Shown piece by piece: positions 19,928 through 28,332 of a DNA stretch of 64,000 nucleotides. Below the pieces are notes generated by a model. That model saw nothing but the letters and a program-made list of their open reading frames with translations, did no database searches and was not told the DNA's origin. How positions within the stretch are numbered: position 1 is the first letter of the stretch; every line of letters begins with the position of its first letter. The position numbers and the translations under genes are program-made. The stretch spans positions 1 to 64,000 of the forward strand of contig JAUIDR010000012.1 in NCBI GenBank assembly GCA_030428565.1, given 5' to 3'. Source of the DNA: Alphaproteobacteria bacterium (GTDB lineage Bacteria; Pseudomonadota; Alphaproteobacteria; UBA7985; JAUIBT01).

Positions 19928-22303
19928 ATGCGCTCTCGGTTTTCTCGCCTAACTCATTGGATTCGTGCTGCTTTTCTTACCAGCCTATTCGCCCCTTTGT
20001 TGGTTGGCGCGGTGCAGGCCCAGCCTTACCGCCTGGCCTACCTGCCGCTTGAGGCCACAACCAGCCAACAGCTGTCTAGCGAGGTCTTTCGCCTCGATCC
20101 CATGCAAGCCAACAAGCCGGTTTTTGATGGCGCTATCCTGCAAGGCCTAGCCGACGACAGTTATCTCTTCACGCTCGACAACCCGCTGAGCGTCGCCAGC
20201 AACTATTATTTTGAAGGCCGAATCGCGCAGAGCGAAAACGGCCTGAGCCTGACGTTGGCCAAGGCCAATATCGACCTGCCCACCTTGAAGGGCTTTGCCC
20301 AGCGCCTCGATCAGCGCTTGGCGGCCGGTCAGAGCACAGGCAGCGGCGGTCTGGTCGTCCTCAACCTGGTGCAAGGCGACGCCTCGGCCATTTCAGCGCT
20401 GCACTTGCTGGCGAACGAGCTGAACGAGAGCCTAACAACCCTTTCGGTCGTCATTTTGCTGAGCGAAGATAGCCCGAACGAAGCCTTCTCAACCGCAGCC
20501 GCCACCATGCGCCGCATCATCCATGGCTATGCCGACCGCCCCCCCTTCGGCAACGCCGACAGCCAGGTGACGCGCGATGAAATCCAGAGCTATTTGTTGC
20601 GCATGAGCGAGCTGAAAGACGATTTGCTCTATGCCCGTATCGCGGCGCCCAGCGGTCAAGCGGTGGTAGCCATCAATCCTGACATCCCGCACGACGCCCG
20701 CGATGCCATCGATTTCCAGCGCGAACTCGCCGAGGTGCAGTTTTCGATCATTATGGAAGATGCAAGCGCGCTTGCCACCTATCTCAACACCTGTGAATTC
20801 TGCCCTGAGCTGGAACAAGCACAAAAAGTCAGCAGCAAGCTGCAAGAAAACGACGCCCGTCTGATGGCCGAGACCCAATTGGTCAAGCGCGTGATCAAGG
20901 CTGAGAAGGTCGAGGCGCTGGACGCCTATTTGAAGACCTGCGAGATTTGCCCTCGGCGCACCGAAGCCGAGAGCCTGTTATTCGCGCTGCAACAGAACCA
21001 GGCGCGCGCCGACGAACAAAGCGAATGGGAGGCGGCCAAGCGCTATCGCGATACGGTCAAGATCACCCAATATCTGACCAGCTGCCGTTTTTGTGAAAAC
21101 CAAGTCGAGGCGGTAGCCCTGCGCAATCAGCTCTTGATAGAAGAAGAAGATCAAGGCCGTTGGGATGAGGCCCGTGCGCAAGGAAGCCAAGACGCACTGC
21201 GTGCCTACATTGCTAATTGTCAGGCCTGTGGCTTCAAACCCGCCGCGCAAATCCAGCTCGATGAGCTGATGAGCGCCGAGAAACAGGCGATTGAGATGCA
21301 AGCCTTCCAGACCGCCTTCGATCAAAACGACTTTTCGGGCCTGCGCAGCTATTTGGACACCTGCGAATTTTGCGTCGAGAAATCGACCGCGCTGGCCAAG
21401 CTGGACGCGCTTAGGGCCAAAATGAAGGACCAAATCGACGGCATGATGGGCGGCTGTCGAGAAATCGCCCCGCGCATCAAGTCGCGCGGTCTTGTTCTGA
21501 CCGCCGACGAGGTCGCCCAAGCCGGCGAGACCTGCCAGAAAGTGCACGATCTGGACCCCACTTTCAACGAGGCGGCAGTCTTGTTGGCGCGCGCTTTGAT
21601 CGCGCAAGGCCAGCTTGATACCGCGCGCGGCTTGTTAGCCAATGGTCGCTTCGATGACTACCCGCACGGTTATAGTGTTCAGGCCTGGTTGACCCTGCGT
21701 GGAACCGAGAGCGAGGCCAATTTCCAGAAGGCGGTGAGCGCGCTGGAAGCCGCCGAGGCGCTGGACGATCCCTTCGCAGCCCTGCACCTGTCGGGTCTCA
21801 TCTTGAGCGGTAAGCTGGACGGCAAAGGCCCCGCAGACGCCTTCCAACTGTTGGAAAAGACCGCCAATTTGGGCAACGCCTACAGCCAGACCACGCTGGG
21901 ATGGATGTATGAGAACGGCAGCGGCACCGAAGCCAATGCCGAACAAGCCGCCACCTGGTACCAAGCCGCCGCCAATCAGGGCGAAGGCACCGCATTGGGC
22001 TATCTGGCCAGCCTGTACGAGACCGGCAACGGCGTCACGCGCTCCAATGGCGCAGCAGCGGACTTATATATGCAAGCGCTGGACCGTGGGTCGTCTTGGG
22101 TCGCCAACCGCCTGACCAACCAATGGCAAGACCGTGATCCCGAACTGCTCAAGGCCGTGCAGGTCAAACTGCAAGAGCGTGGCTTGTATGAAGGCGATAT
22201 TGACGGGCTCTTCGGCCCTGGCACCAACGCCGCCATTACCGGGCTGCAGCAAGCCAAGACGCTGACCGCCTATCCTTTGCTGGGCATCGAGCTCGAGCGC
22301 TAG
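19928..22303 (+). CDS. Secreted/periplasmic CxxC-repeat, Sel1 and peptidoglycan-binding protein
   Basis: A 791-aa protein starting at ATG 19928; an in-frame upstream extension to 19856 would bury the signal peptide. It has a clear signal peptide (basic start, hydrophobic core, VQAQP cleavage region near residue 31). The middle contains five copies, spaced about 45-49 residues, of a helical repeat built on YLxxCxxC: TCEFCPE (about 287), TCEICPR (336), SCRFCEN (385), NCQACGF (430) and TCEFCVE (477). Two to three Sel1/TPR-like repeats follow (about 630-725, with GWMYENGSGTEANAEQA). The C-terminus is a PG_binding_1 domain (VKLQERGLYEGDIDGLFGPGTNAAI). It probably acts at the cell wall. The paired cysteines could form disulfides or bind metal. 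I know no named family with this repeat; relatives may include caspase-like proteins with single YLxxC repeats. Confidence 0.85.
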   Translation: MRSRFSRLTHWIRAAFLTSLFAPLLVGAVQAQPYRLAYLPLEATTSQQLSSEVFRLDPMQANKPVFDGAILQGLADDSYLFTLDNPLSVASNYYFEGRIAQSENGLSLTLAKANIDLPTLKGFAQRLDQRLAAGQSTGSGGLVVLNLVQGDASAISALHLLANELNESLTTLSVVILLSEDSPNEAFSTAAATMRRIIHGYADRPPFGNADSQVTRDEIQSYLLRMSELKDDLLYARIAAPSGQAVVAINPDIPHDARDAIDFQRELAEVQFSIIMEDASALATYLNTCEFCPELEQAQKVSSKLQENDARLMAETQLVKRVIKAEKVEALDAYLKTCEICPRRTEAESLLFALQQNQARADEQSEWEAAKRYRDTVKITQYLTSCRFCENQVEAVALRNQLLIEEEDQGRWDEARAQGSQDALRAYIANCQACGFKPAAQIQLDELMSAEKQAIEMQAFQTAFDQNDFSGLRSYLDTCEFCVEKSTALAKLDALRAKMKDQIDGMMGGCREIAPRIKSRGLVLTADEVAQAGETCQKVHDLDPTFNEAAVLLARALIAQGQLDTARGLLANGRFDDYPHGYSVQAWLTLRGTESEANFQKAVSALEAAEALDDPFAALHLSGLILSGKLDGKGPADAFQLLEKTANLGNAYSQTTLGWMYENGSGTEANAEQAATWYQAAANQGEGTALGYLASLYETGNGVTRSNGAAADLYMQALDRGSSWVANRLTNQWQDRDPELLKAVQVKLQERGLYEGDIDGLFGPGTNAAITGLQQAKTLTAYPLLGIELER

Positions 22304-22462
22304 AAGCGGCGCGACTTTAGATCGGCGAGTGGAGCCTCTTGTCAGGCCCCGCCCGCCTCCTGTCCTCTGCTCTCTGCCCTCTTAATATCGCGCCAGCGCC
22401 GTCTAAGCCGTCGGTCCAAATAAAGTGAGCCTCTGGCTCTAAAACGAAAGCTCTCTAACACC

Positions 22463-23515
22463 GTGCCTTCATCTCGCTCTATCCATCGGCTCTATCACTG
22501 CTTCGGCTTCATTGCGGTCGCCTATTTCGCCTTGGCCCTGTGTAACGGCGGTCTTGGGACGAACAAGGTATGGGCCCAGAACCAAGACAAGCCCTCGCCC
22601 TTTGCCTTGTTGCAAAAAAGCGCGGCCAAGAGCGCTGCGCCCGGTGACTTTGCCTCGCGCATGGTCAAGCCCAAAGCCAGCGACGGCAAAAAACCCAGCG
22701 TGTTGCTGTTTGGCTCGTCGGTCCTGGTCGGTCACGTCGGCCAGTGCTTTCACGAAACGCTAGAAGCCAATGGCGCGGTTCCCAACTCCTTAGCGCTGTG
22801 TGGCGCCGCCAGCCGCACATTTGAAGAAGGCCGCGTCTATTCTTGCGATTTCGCCAAGGCAAGGGGGCAGCAAATGCGCAGCTACCTGGGACGCCGCACG
22901 CTCTTTGGCAGCGCCTTTAGCAATGATATTTCCTTCGCGGGCAGCGCTGTCGCGCTGAAGGCCAACAACGGCAGCCTCTTGATCCACGACGCCATCGACC
23001 AGATGCGACCCGACCTGATCGGCTTTATTTTGGGCGACAATGAAAGCGGCTATGGCCGTGATCGCGACCTATCCAGTCCCGAAGCACGCGAAGCCTACAA
23101 GACCAAACTGCGCGCCTATATCCACGCTAACAACTTGGTCGATTTGCTGCCGCAAAGCCAAGCCTGTTTTTATGTGGCGCCGACCTGGGTCTCAAAGGTC
23201 AGCCCCAAATACGGCAAGACCAACGAGGAAGTAGCCATCGTCAACGAGGTCATTGGCGAAGAGACCGCCGGGCGCTGCCAGTTCATTTCGGGCACGCGAT
23301 TGATGGCGCGTGGCGAGGTCGCCACTTCCGACGGTCTGCATCTCAACCGCCGCAATGCCTGTGTTTTCGGAACGCGCATCGCCCAGAGCCTCATTCGGGC
23401 CAACCCGCAGCTTGCCTGGCAACCGCCCAAGCCCCTCGCCGCAGAGAACGACAGCCAGCAAGCAGCCATTCGCGCAGGCGCCAGCAAGCCGCTACCAGCC
23501 TTCATGACGCCCTAG
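22463..23515 (+). CDS. Secreted SGNH/GDSL-type hydrolase-like protein
   Basis: A 350-aa protein with GTG start at 22463 and a signal peptide or membrane anchor (hydrophobic 12-30, cleavage near VWAQNQ). The globular part has the SGNH blocks: VLLFGSSVLVG with the nucleophile at about Ser86, FILGDNESG with the block-III GxN near residue 190, and ATSDGLHLN giving the D-x-x-H pair near 288. Such enzymes are esterases, often removing acetyl groups from glycans or peptidoglycan. The substrate cannot be told from sequence. It lies downstream of the peptidoglycan-binding CxxC protein on the same strand (160-bp gap). It converges with the histone-deacetylase-like gene, overlapping it by four bases. 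Confidence 0.78.
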   Translation: MPSSRSIHRLYHCFGFIAVAYFALALCNGGLGTNKVWAQNQDKPSPFALLQKSAAKSAAPGDFASRMVKPKASDGKKPSVLLFGSSVLVGHVGQCFHETLEANGAVPNSLALCGAASRTFEEGRVYSCDFAKARGQQMRSYLGRRTLFGSAFSNDISFAGSAVALKANNGSLLIHDAIDQMRPDLIGFILGDNESGYGRDRDLSSPEAREAYKTKLRAYIHANNLVDLLPQSQACFYVAPTWVSKVSPKYGKTNEEVAIVNEVIGEETAGRCQFISGTRLMARGEVATSDGLHLNRRNACVFGTRIAQSLIRANPQLAWQPPKPLAAENDSQQAAIRAGASKPLPAFMTP

Positions 23516-24432
23516 CCAAACAGGATTGCCGCCTGCTCAACCGTTTGACCATGCAACGCAGCCAGCCTGCCTAGATCGGGCTGATAACCGCCGCCTAGCA
23601 CCGTGACCACGGGCAGGTCATGGCGGCGCGCCCAAGCCAAGACCTCAGCGTCGCGGCTGGCCAAATCCTGGCTAGTCAAAGACAAGCGCCCAAGCGTGTC
23701 ATCTTGGTGTGGGTCCACGCCCGCGTTATAGAAAACCAAGTCGAATTCGCGCGCCGCTAGCCGCGCCAAAGTCCGCCTCAGAGCCCGCGCGTACTCCCAG
23801 CCCCGCGCACTTGCTTCAAGCTCAACATCGACATCCGAGTGCGCCTTTTCAAACGGAAAGTTCTGGGCGCAATGCAGCGAGACCGTGGTCACGCGCTCCT
23901 CGTCAGCAAAGCTGCGCGCGGTGCCGTCGCCTTGATGCACGTCCAGATCCAGCACCAAAATTCGGCGGACCCGCCCCGCTTCCAGCAAGGCCTTGGCGGC
24001 GATGGCGACATCGTTGAAGGTGCAAAACCCGGCGGGCGTATCATAGTCGGCATGGTGCGAGCCGCCCGCAAGGTTGCAAGCAACACCGCGTTGTAAGGCC
24101 GTTAGAGCGGCAACATAGCTGCCCGCCGCCGCTGCCATGGCACGATCGCGCACATCGGGCTGCAGAGGCAAACCCAAGCGCTTCTCCATCTCGCGCGGCA
24201 GCGCCAAATCGCGCACCAAAGGCCAGTAACCGTGCGCGGCTTCGATCTGGGACTCTAGGAGATCTTTGGGCCGCAAGAAACGCAAACGCTCGCTCTGGGC
24301 CTCCGCGCGCAAGGCCTCGGCCACCGCCAAGTATTTGCCCATAGGGAAGCGGTGACGATCGGGCAAGCGTGCACAATAGCGAGGATCAAATAGAACCGGA
24401 ATGGGAGCGCTTGGGACCAGCATGCCCTTCAT
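23512..24432 (-). CDS. Histone deacetylase superfamily amidohydrolase
   Basis: A 306-aa zinc-dependent deacetylase of the class found in bacteria (acetylpolyamine or acetoin-utilisation type). The active-site elements are present: GGSHHADYDTPAGFCTFND with the tandem His126-His127, and DLDVHQGDGT with metal ligands Asp164 and His166. GVDPHQDDTLGRLSLT carries the third metal Asp, and GGGY near the end is the transition-state tyrosine. The probable substrate is an acetylated small amine or a protein lysine. It is a lone minus-strand gene with no operon partner that hints at its role. Confidence 0.93.
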   Translation of the reverse strand: MKGMLVPSAPIPVLFDPRYCARLPDRHRFPMGKYLAVAEALRAEAQSERLRFLRPKDLLESQIEAAHGYWPLVRDLALPREMEKRLGLPLQPDVRDRAMAAAAGSYVAALTALQRGVACNLAGGSHHADYDTPAGFCTFNDVAIAAKALLEAGRVRRILVLDLDVHQGDGTARSFADEERVTTVSLHCAQNFPFEKAHSDVDVELEASARGWEYARALRRTLARLAAREFDLVFYNAGVDPHQDDTLGRLSLTSQDLASRDAEVLAWARRHDLPVVTVLGGGYQPDLGRLAALHGQTVEQAAILFG

Positions 24433-24517
24433 CTAGCACAAGCGCGCGCCGAGCCAAGCCCCCGCGCTCGAACAATCCGGCTGGCCCGACACCAGCTAGA
24501 GACTCGCAGGAGCCCGG

Positions 24518-25063
24518 CTAGAGCGCCTTGGCCGGAAACAGCCAACGCCCCATGCCCAGCACGAAAGCCGCCGACTGCGCCACCGTCGCTGCGATCACCG
24601 ATAAAATGATCTCGGGCTCCAGCAAGGGTGCATGCGTCCCGCCAGACCAGAGCGCGACCAGCGGCAATAACAGCCGGTCCGCCAATATCAGCCCGCCAAA
24701 GAGCAGGAGATTGGCACAGTAACCCGCCACAAAGACCGGAAAAATGCGGTTGAATACGCCCTCACGCAGGCTGTGCATACGCTCCATCAGGCGCATGCGC
24801 TGGGTGGTATCGGGATCGACATGGGCCAAGCGCTCATAGGTCTGCAGGACTGCCATCAGTTCTTGATAGTCGTGTTGACTGAGCACCACCGGCCCCGAAT
24901 TTGCGCGGGCGCCGGTGTCGGCGTTCGACCGGGTTTGAGCTTCTGGCCCAGAAGCTTGCCGAGAAGCGCTCCGAGACGCTCTCCCACGCGCGCTCCCGCG
25001 CTCTCTCTGAGCTTTGGCAGCGGCCTTGGCCTCAACCTTGCCTTCGGCTTCAGCGCTGGACAT
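24518..25063 (-). CDS. Hypothetical membrane protein with charged N-terminal region
   Basis: Not recognised. The 181-aa form starts at ATG 25063 with AAGG upstream; a GTG at 25093 would add ten residues. Residues 1-55 are low-complexity and Ala/Arg/Ser-rich. The middle is helical (QHDYQELMAVLQTYERLAHV, then RLMERMHSLREGVFNRIFP). Two hydrophobic segments, about 115-135 and 150-172, are probable transmembrane helices, giving a small inner-membrane protein with a cytoplasmic coil. It sits right after the next small gene on the same strand and probably shares its transcript. Confidence 0.6.
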   Translation of the reverse strand: MSSAEAEGKVEAKAAAKAQRERGSARGRASRSASRQASGPEAQTRSNADTGARANSGPVVLSQHDYQELMAVLQTYERLAHVDPDTTQRMRLMERMHSLREGVFNRIFPVFVAGYCANLLLFGGLILADRLLLPLVALWSGGTHAPLLEPEIILSVIAATVAQSAAFVLGMGRWLFPAKAL

Positions 25064-25096
25064 GGTTGCGCCTTTGGATCGCACGCTCGGCACTGG

Positions 25097-25435
25097 CTAA
25101 GGCTTGAGGCAAATTTTGTTCCCCCAACGGTCATAGTAGTCAACGGCACCATCTTCATCTGCTTGCGCCATCAAGGCGCGGGCAAAGGCCAAGGCGTCTT
25201 GCAAAGCCTGGCTCTGTCGCAAGGGCAGAGCTTGCGCCCGGCGGCCGACGGCAGCCTCGCGCGGCGCCCCTCGCTCCTGTCGGGCGCCTCGCAGAGCTTC
25301 AGCATGGGGCAGGCCCGGCATCGGGATAATGCGGGCACTTCCTTGTGGCTTGGCCGCTGCCTGGCCACGGCGGGCCAGGGGCCGTGCCGCCGCGCGCGTA
25401 TGGTGGCGTTTTAGGGAGCCTAACTGGCTTGTCAT
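25097..25435 (-). CDS. Small basic hypothetical protein, 112 aa
   Basis: Not recognised. AGGAGA lies seven bases upstream of ATG 25435, which decides this start over the longer open frame to 25702. The protein is Arg/Ala-rich and probably largely disordered up to residue 75. A helix (QALQDALAFARALMAQADEDG) and the C-terminal VDYYDRWGNKICLKP follow; that tail is the most protein-like part. It is followed by the membrane-protein gene at a gap of about 33 bases. Function unknown. Confidence 0.55.
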   Translation of the reverse strand: MTSQLGSLKRHHTRAAARPLARRGQAAAKPQGSARIIPMPGLPHAEALRGARQERGAPREAAVGRRAQALPLRQSQALQDALAFARALMAQADEDGAVDYYDRWGNKICLKP

Positions 25436-25731
25436 CACTCGGTCTCCTTGCTCTTGTACAAGACCCATCGGCCTTGCCGGTTTGCATAAAACCTCTTGCG
25501 CAGCGCGGCCGCCAGACCAGCGCGCTCGAGGGCGGAGCCCGCCACCCCGTTGAGGCAGCGTGCGGCTCCAACTGGGGCGGCAGACAAGCCAACACCTGTC
25601 TACCTTGGGAACAAGCTGGAAAGGCCCCGGCAAAAAGGCAAGAAAAACAAACGCTAAGAGCGGGCATAGGCTGTCAAGCCGCCGATAAGCGATCAAACAC
25701 ACGCCACAACGGGGATAAATTTGTGGAAAAC

Positions 25732-25767
25732 TTACAGCACTTACTGCACTTACTGCACTTACTGCAA
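25732..25767. repeat. Four 9-bp direct repeats at the soxR stop codon
   Basis: Four abutting copies of TTACTGCAC (the first TTACAGCAC, the last TTACTGCAA) run across the soxR stop codon. They are preceded by GATAAATTTGTGGAAAAC, which on the other strand reads GTTTTCCACAAATTTATC and resembles a DnaA-box cluster. It may be simple slippage; no function is shown. Confidence 0.85.
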
Positions 25768-26193
25768 CATTCGCGGCCCAGGGCCCTCATCGGCCAACCT
25801 ATCGTTCGGATTGACCAGCGGACAGCGCTTAACGCTGAGGCAACCACAGCCGATACAAAGCGCCATCTTATCGCGTAGCGCGGTCAAGGTCTGTATCCGG
25901 CGGGTCAGATCGTCGTGCCAGGCTTCAGAGATGCGCGCCCAATCCTTGGTATCGGGCACCGCCTGGCGCGGCAAGCTCGACAGCGCGCGTGCGATCTCAG
26001 CCAGGGGCACACCGGCACTTTGCGCCACCTTGATGACCGCTACCCGGCGCAGCACACTGCGCGCATATAAACGATGGTTGGCCGCGTTGCGCGTCGAAGC
26101 GATCAGCCCCTTGCGCTCATAAAAATGCAGCGTCGAAACGGGCAAGCCGCTGCGCTCGGCCACCTGCCCAACCGTCAATTCTTTGTCCGGCAT
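25759..26193 (-). CDS. soxR: Redox-sensitive MerR-family regulator SoxR
   Basis: A 144-aa MerR-type activator with an N-terminal winged helix (LTVGQVAERSGLPVSTLHFYERKGLI) and a dimerisation helix. The diagnostic [2Fe-2S] ligand set CIGCGCLSVKRC uses Cys113, 116, 118 and 124 in the CxxCxCx5C pattern. Oxidation of the cluster, by redox-cycling compounds or nitric oxide, switches the bound promoter on. There is no soxS here. Instead the divergent neighbour is an MFS pump, with a perfect SoxR box in the 62-bp gap. This is the usual non-enteric arrangement, in which SoxR directly controls efflux. Confidence 0.97.
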   Translation of the reverse strand: MPDKELTVGQVAERSGLPVSTLHFYERKGLIASTRNAANHRLYARSVLRRVAVIKVAQSAGVPLAEIARALSSLPRQAVPDTKDWARISEAWHDDLTRRIQTLTALRDKMALCIGCGCLSVKRCPLVNPNDRLADEGPGPRMLQ

Positions 26194-26202
26194 AAAAACT
26201 CC

Positions 26203-26233
26203 TTGACCTCAACCTTAGTTGAGGCCTTACGAG
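26203..26233 (+). promoter_or_regulatory. SoxR box within a 19-bp-spacer promoter for the MFS gene
   Basis: CCTCAA-CCTTAG-TTGAGG (26207-26224) is an exact match to the SoxR half-sites with a 6-bp centre. It lies between -35 TTGACC (26203-26208) and -10 TACGAG (26228-26233). The spacer is 19 bp, the overlong spacing characteristic of MerR/SoxR-activated promoters. Confidence 0.93.
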
Positions 26234-26255
26234 GAGTGCTGTCAAGGAGACTGCT

Positions 26256-27725
26256 ATGACCGAACCAAACAATCCGCCAGCGTCGGATGCCGAGCCCCCA
26301 TTACGCGAAAGCGATGCCGATTCCTTTGTGCCCTGGCGCGAGCTTTTGGCCAGTGCCTACGCGCCCGCTCTGGGCTTGGTCTGCTTGGCGGTCTGGCTGC
26401 ACGCGGCGGACTCTTTGATCGTTGCCACCATGCTGCCTGCCATCGTCACAGACATCGGCGGCGCACGGCTGGTCAGTTGGTCGGTCTCGCTCTATCAAAT
26501 CGCCTCGGTGGTGGCTGGAGCGGCCAGCGCCCTTTTGACCATGCGTTATGGGCTGCGCCCGCCCATGAGCTTCGCCGCAGCCCTGTTCGCTTTCGGCTGC
26601 TTGGTCAGCGCCCTGGCGCCCAACATGCCCGCCTTGTTGTTGGGTCGGACCTTGCAAGGCCTGGGCGGCGGCGGACTGGTGGCCATGTCCTTTGTCGCCG
26701 TGGGTCTGATTTTTCCGCGCCGTTACACCGCAAGAGCCATGGCCGCGGTCTCGACCTTTTGGGGGATTTCCGCTTTCTTGGGGCCGCTAATCGGCGGCTT
26801 CTTCGTTGAGTTCGCGACCTGGCGCTGGGGCTTTGGCTTTTTCGCGCTTCAGGCGTTGGCTTTGTCTACCTGGATTGCCCTGCGCCGAGACGAAACACCG
26901 GTCCCCGAGCAGACCGCAGGGGGCTTTCCTTTGCGTCGCTTGGCTCTGCTCTGCCTGGCGGTGGTGCTGGTCTCCTATGGCGGAGTCGAAATCACCGCGC
27001 TGCGCACCTCAGCGCTGGTCGCTGCGGGGATTGTCTGCTTGAGCCTGTTTATCTGGCTGGACAGCCGGGCCCAGCATGACCGCCTATTGCCGCCGCGCCC
27101 GCTCGATTTTCGTCGGCCAACGGGCTCTGCGCTGACCATGATCTTATGCCTTACCGCCGGTACGGTTGCTATGTCGGTCTTTGGCCCGCTTTTGATGACG
27201 AGCATCCACCAGACATCGGCCATGACCGCGGGCTATGTCGTGGCCTGCGGGTCGATCGGCTGGACCATCATGGCGGTGGTTGTCAGCGGCTCACCCGAGC
27301 GGCTTGATCGCCTGATGATTGGCCTCGGCACGGTCTTGATCGTCTTCAGCGTTTCGGGTCTGGTCTACGCCGTCCCGCACGGCCCGGTTTGGTTGATCGC
27401 GCTATTGACGGGCTTGGACGGCGGCGGCTTTGGCATGGCCTGGGCCTTTTTGTTACGCCGTACCACCGCGCTCGCAGACCCCGAGGAGATACAGCGCGTT
27501 GCAGGCGCCATTCCAACGGTGCAAAGGCTCGGCAACGCGCTTGGCGCGGCCTATGTGGGTATTGTGGCCAACATGGCTGGATTTACGCGGATTGAGGGCG
27601 CAGCCCAAAGCGCTGATCACAGCGAAGCTGCCCTAGGCATTGCCCGGTTCATTTTCTTGGCAGGCCTGCCTTTGGCGATCTTGGGATTGCTTGCTATGTT
27701 GCGGTTGCTTCGACCCAAAGACTGA
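26256..27725 (+). CDS. MFS multidrug efflux transporter (SoxR-controlled)
   Basis: A 489-aa integral inner-membrane protein with hydrophobic segments from residue 32 to the end. The size suggests the 14-helix DHA2-like group. LMGRTL-type loop residues (LLLGRTLQGLGGGG) and GPLIGGFF match drug/proton antiporters. GGAG lies seven bases before the ATG. The perfect SoxR box in its promoter means expression should rise with redox-active compounds. The likely role is export of such compounds (phenazines, quinones or dyes). Substrate is unknown. Confidence 0.9.
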   Translation: MTEPNNPPASDAEPPLRESDADSFVPWRELLASAYAPALGLVCLAVWLHAADSLIVATMLPAIVTDIGGARLVSWSVSLYQIASVVAGAASALLTMRYGLRPPMSFAAALFAFGCLVSALAPNMPALLLGRTLQGLGGGGLVAMSFVAVGLIFPRRYTARAMAAVSTFWGISAFLGPLIGGFFVEFATWRWGFGFFALQALALSTWIALRRDETPVPEQTAGGFPLRRLALLCLAVVLVSYGGVEITALRTSALVAAGIVCLSLFIWLDSRAQHDRLLPPRPLDFRRPTGSALTMILCLTAGTVAMSVFGPLLMTSIHQTSAMTAGYVVACGSIGWTIMAVVVSGSPERLDRLMIGLGTVLIVFSVSGLVYAVPHGPVWLIALLTGLDGGGFGMAWAFLLRRTTALADPEEIQRVAGAIPTVQRLGNALGAAYVGIVANMAGFTRIEGAAQSADHSEAALGIARFIFLAGLPLAILGLLAMLRLLRPKD

Positions 27726-27863
27726 TGCAAAGGCTCAAAGTTGGACGGCGTTCAGCAAGGCGGCAGTCTGCCAGACCGTCGGGCTCTGGCTTAGCACCAG
27801 ACACTTGCTGTTGCTCTTGCTGAGCGATACCTAACACAAGACTGGGCGAACAAGCCTTACCAC

Positions 27864-28331
27864 TTATTGGCGGCTGCTTTTGTCGTCGTCGTCCGACTCG
27901 TCGCTTGCCTCTTGGCCGCTCAAGTCCTGGCGCACCTTGTCCGAATTCAGCAAACGATTGATGTGATCGGCTTCTTCCAAGCTGTCATCCAGCTTGAAGT
28001 GCAGTCGGGGGGTGAACTTGATCGCCAGCTTGCGCCCCAAAGCGCCCTGAATTTGCGGCGCCATTTCGTTCAACGCGTCCAGCACCAGGCGCATCTTGTG
28101 CACGCTGGCTCCGAAAATGCCCGTAAAGACAGTGGCATGGCGTAGATCGGGTGAGCTGCGCACCTCGGTAATGGTCACCAAGCAGTTCTTCAGGTCCGGG
28201 TGATGGAGGTTGCCGCGCGACAGCTCCTCAGCCAGCATATGCTTGATCTGTTCACCGACGCGCAACTGCCGCTGGCTGGGCCCCGCTGATGCAGAGCCCC
28301 CGCCACGGCGGGATGATCGAGCCGCTGCCAT
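27864..28331 (-). CDS. rbfA: 30S ribosome-binding factor RbfA
   Basis: A small KH-fold protein that binds the 5' region of 16S rRNA during 30S maturation and cold adaptation. The 155 aa include the family core RQLRVGEQIKHMLAEELSRG, ITEVRSSPDLRHATVFTGIFG and FTPRLHFKLDDSLEEADHINRLL. A short acidic tail (SDESDDDDKSS) extends beyond the fold. It starts one base after the infB stop. It is the last gene of the rimP-nusA-infB operon here; truB, rpsO and pnp, which often follow, are absent. Confidence 0.97.
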   Translation of the reverse strand: MAAARSSRRGGGSASAGPSQRQLRVGEQIKHMLAEELSRGNLHHPDLKNCLVTITEVRSSPDLRHATVFTGIFGASVHKMRLVLDALNEMAPQIQGALGRKLAIKFTPRLHFKLDDSLEEADHINRLLNSDKVRQDLSGQEASDESDDDDKSSRQ

Positions 28332-28332
28332 C

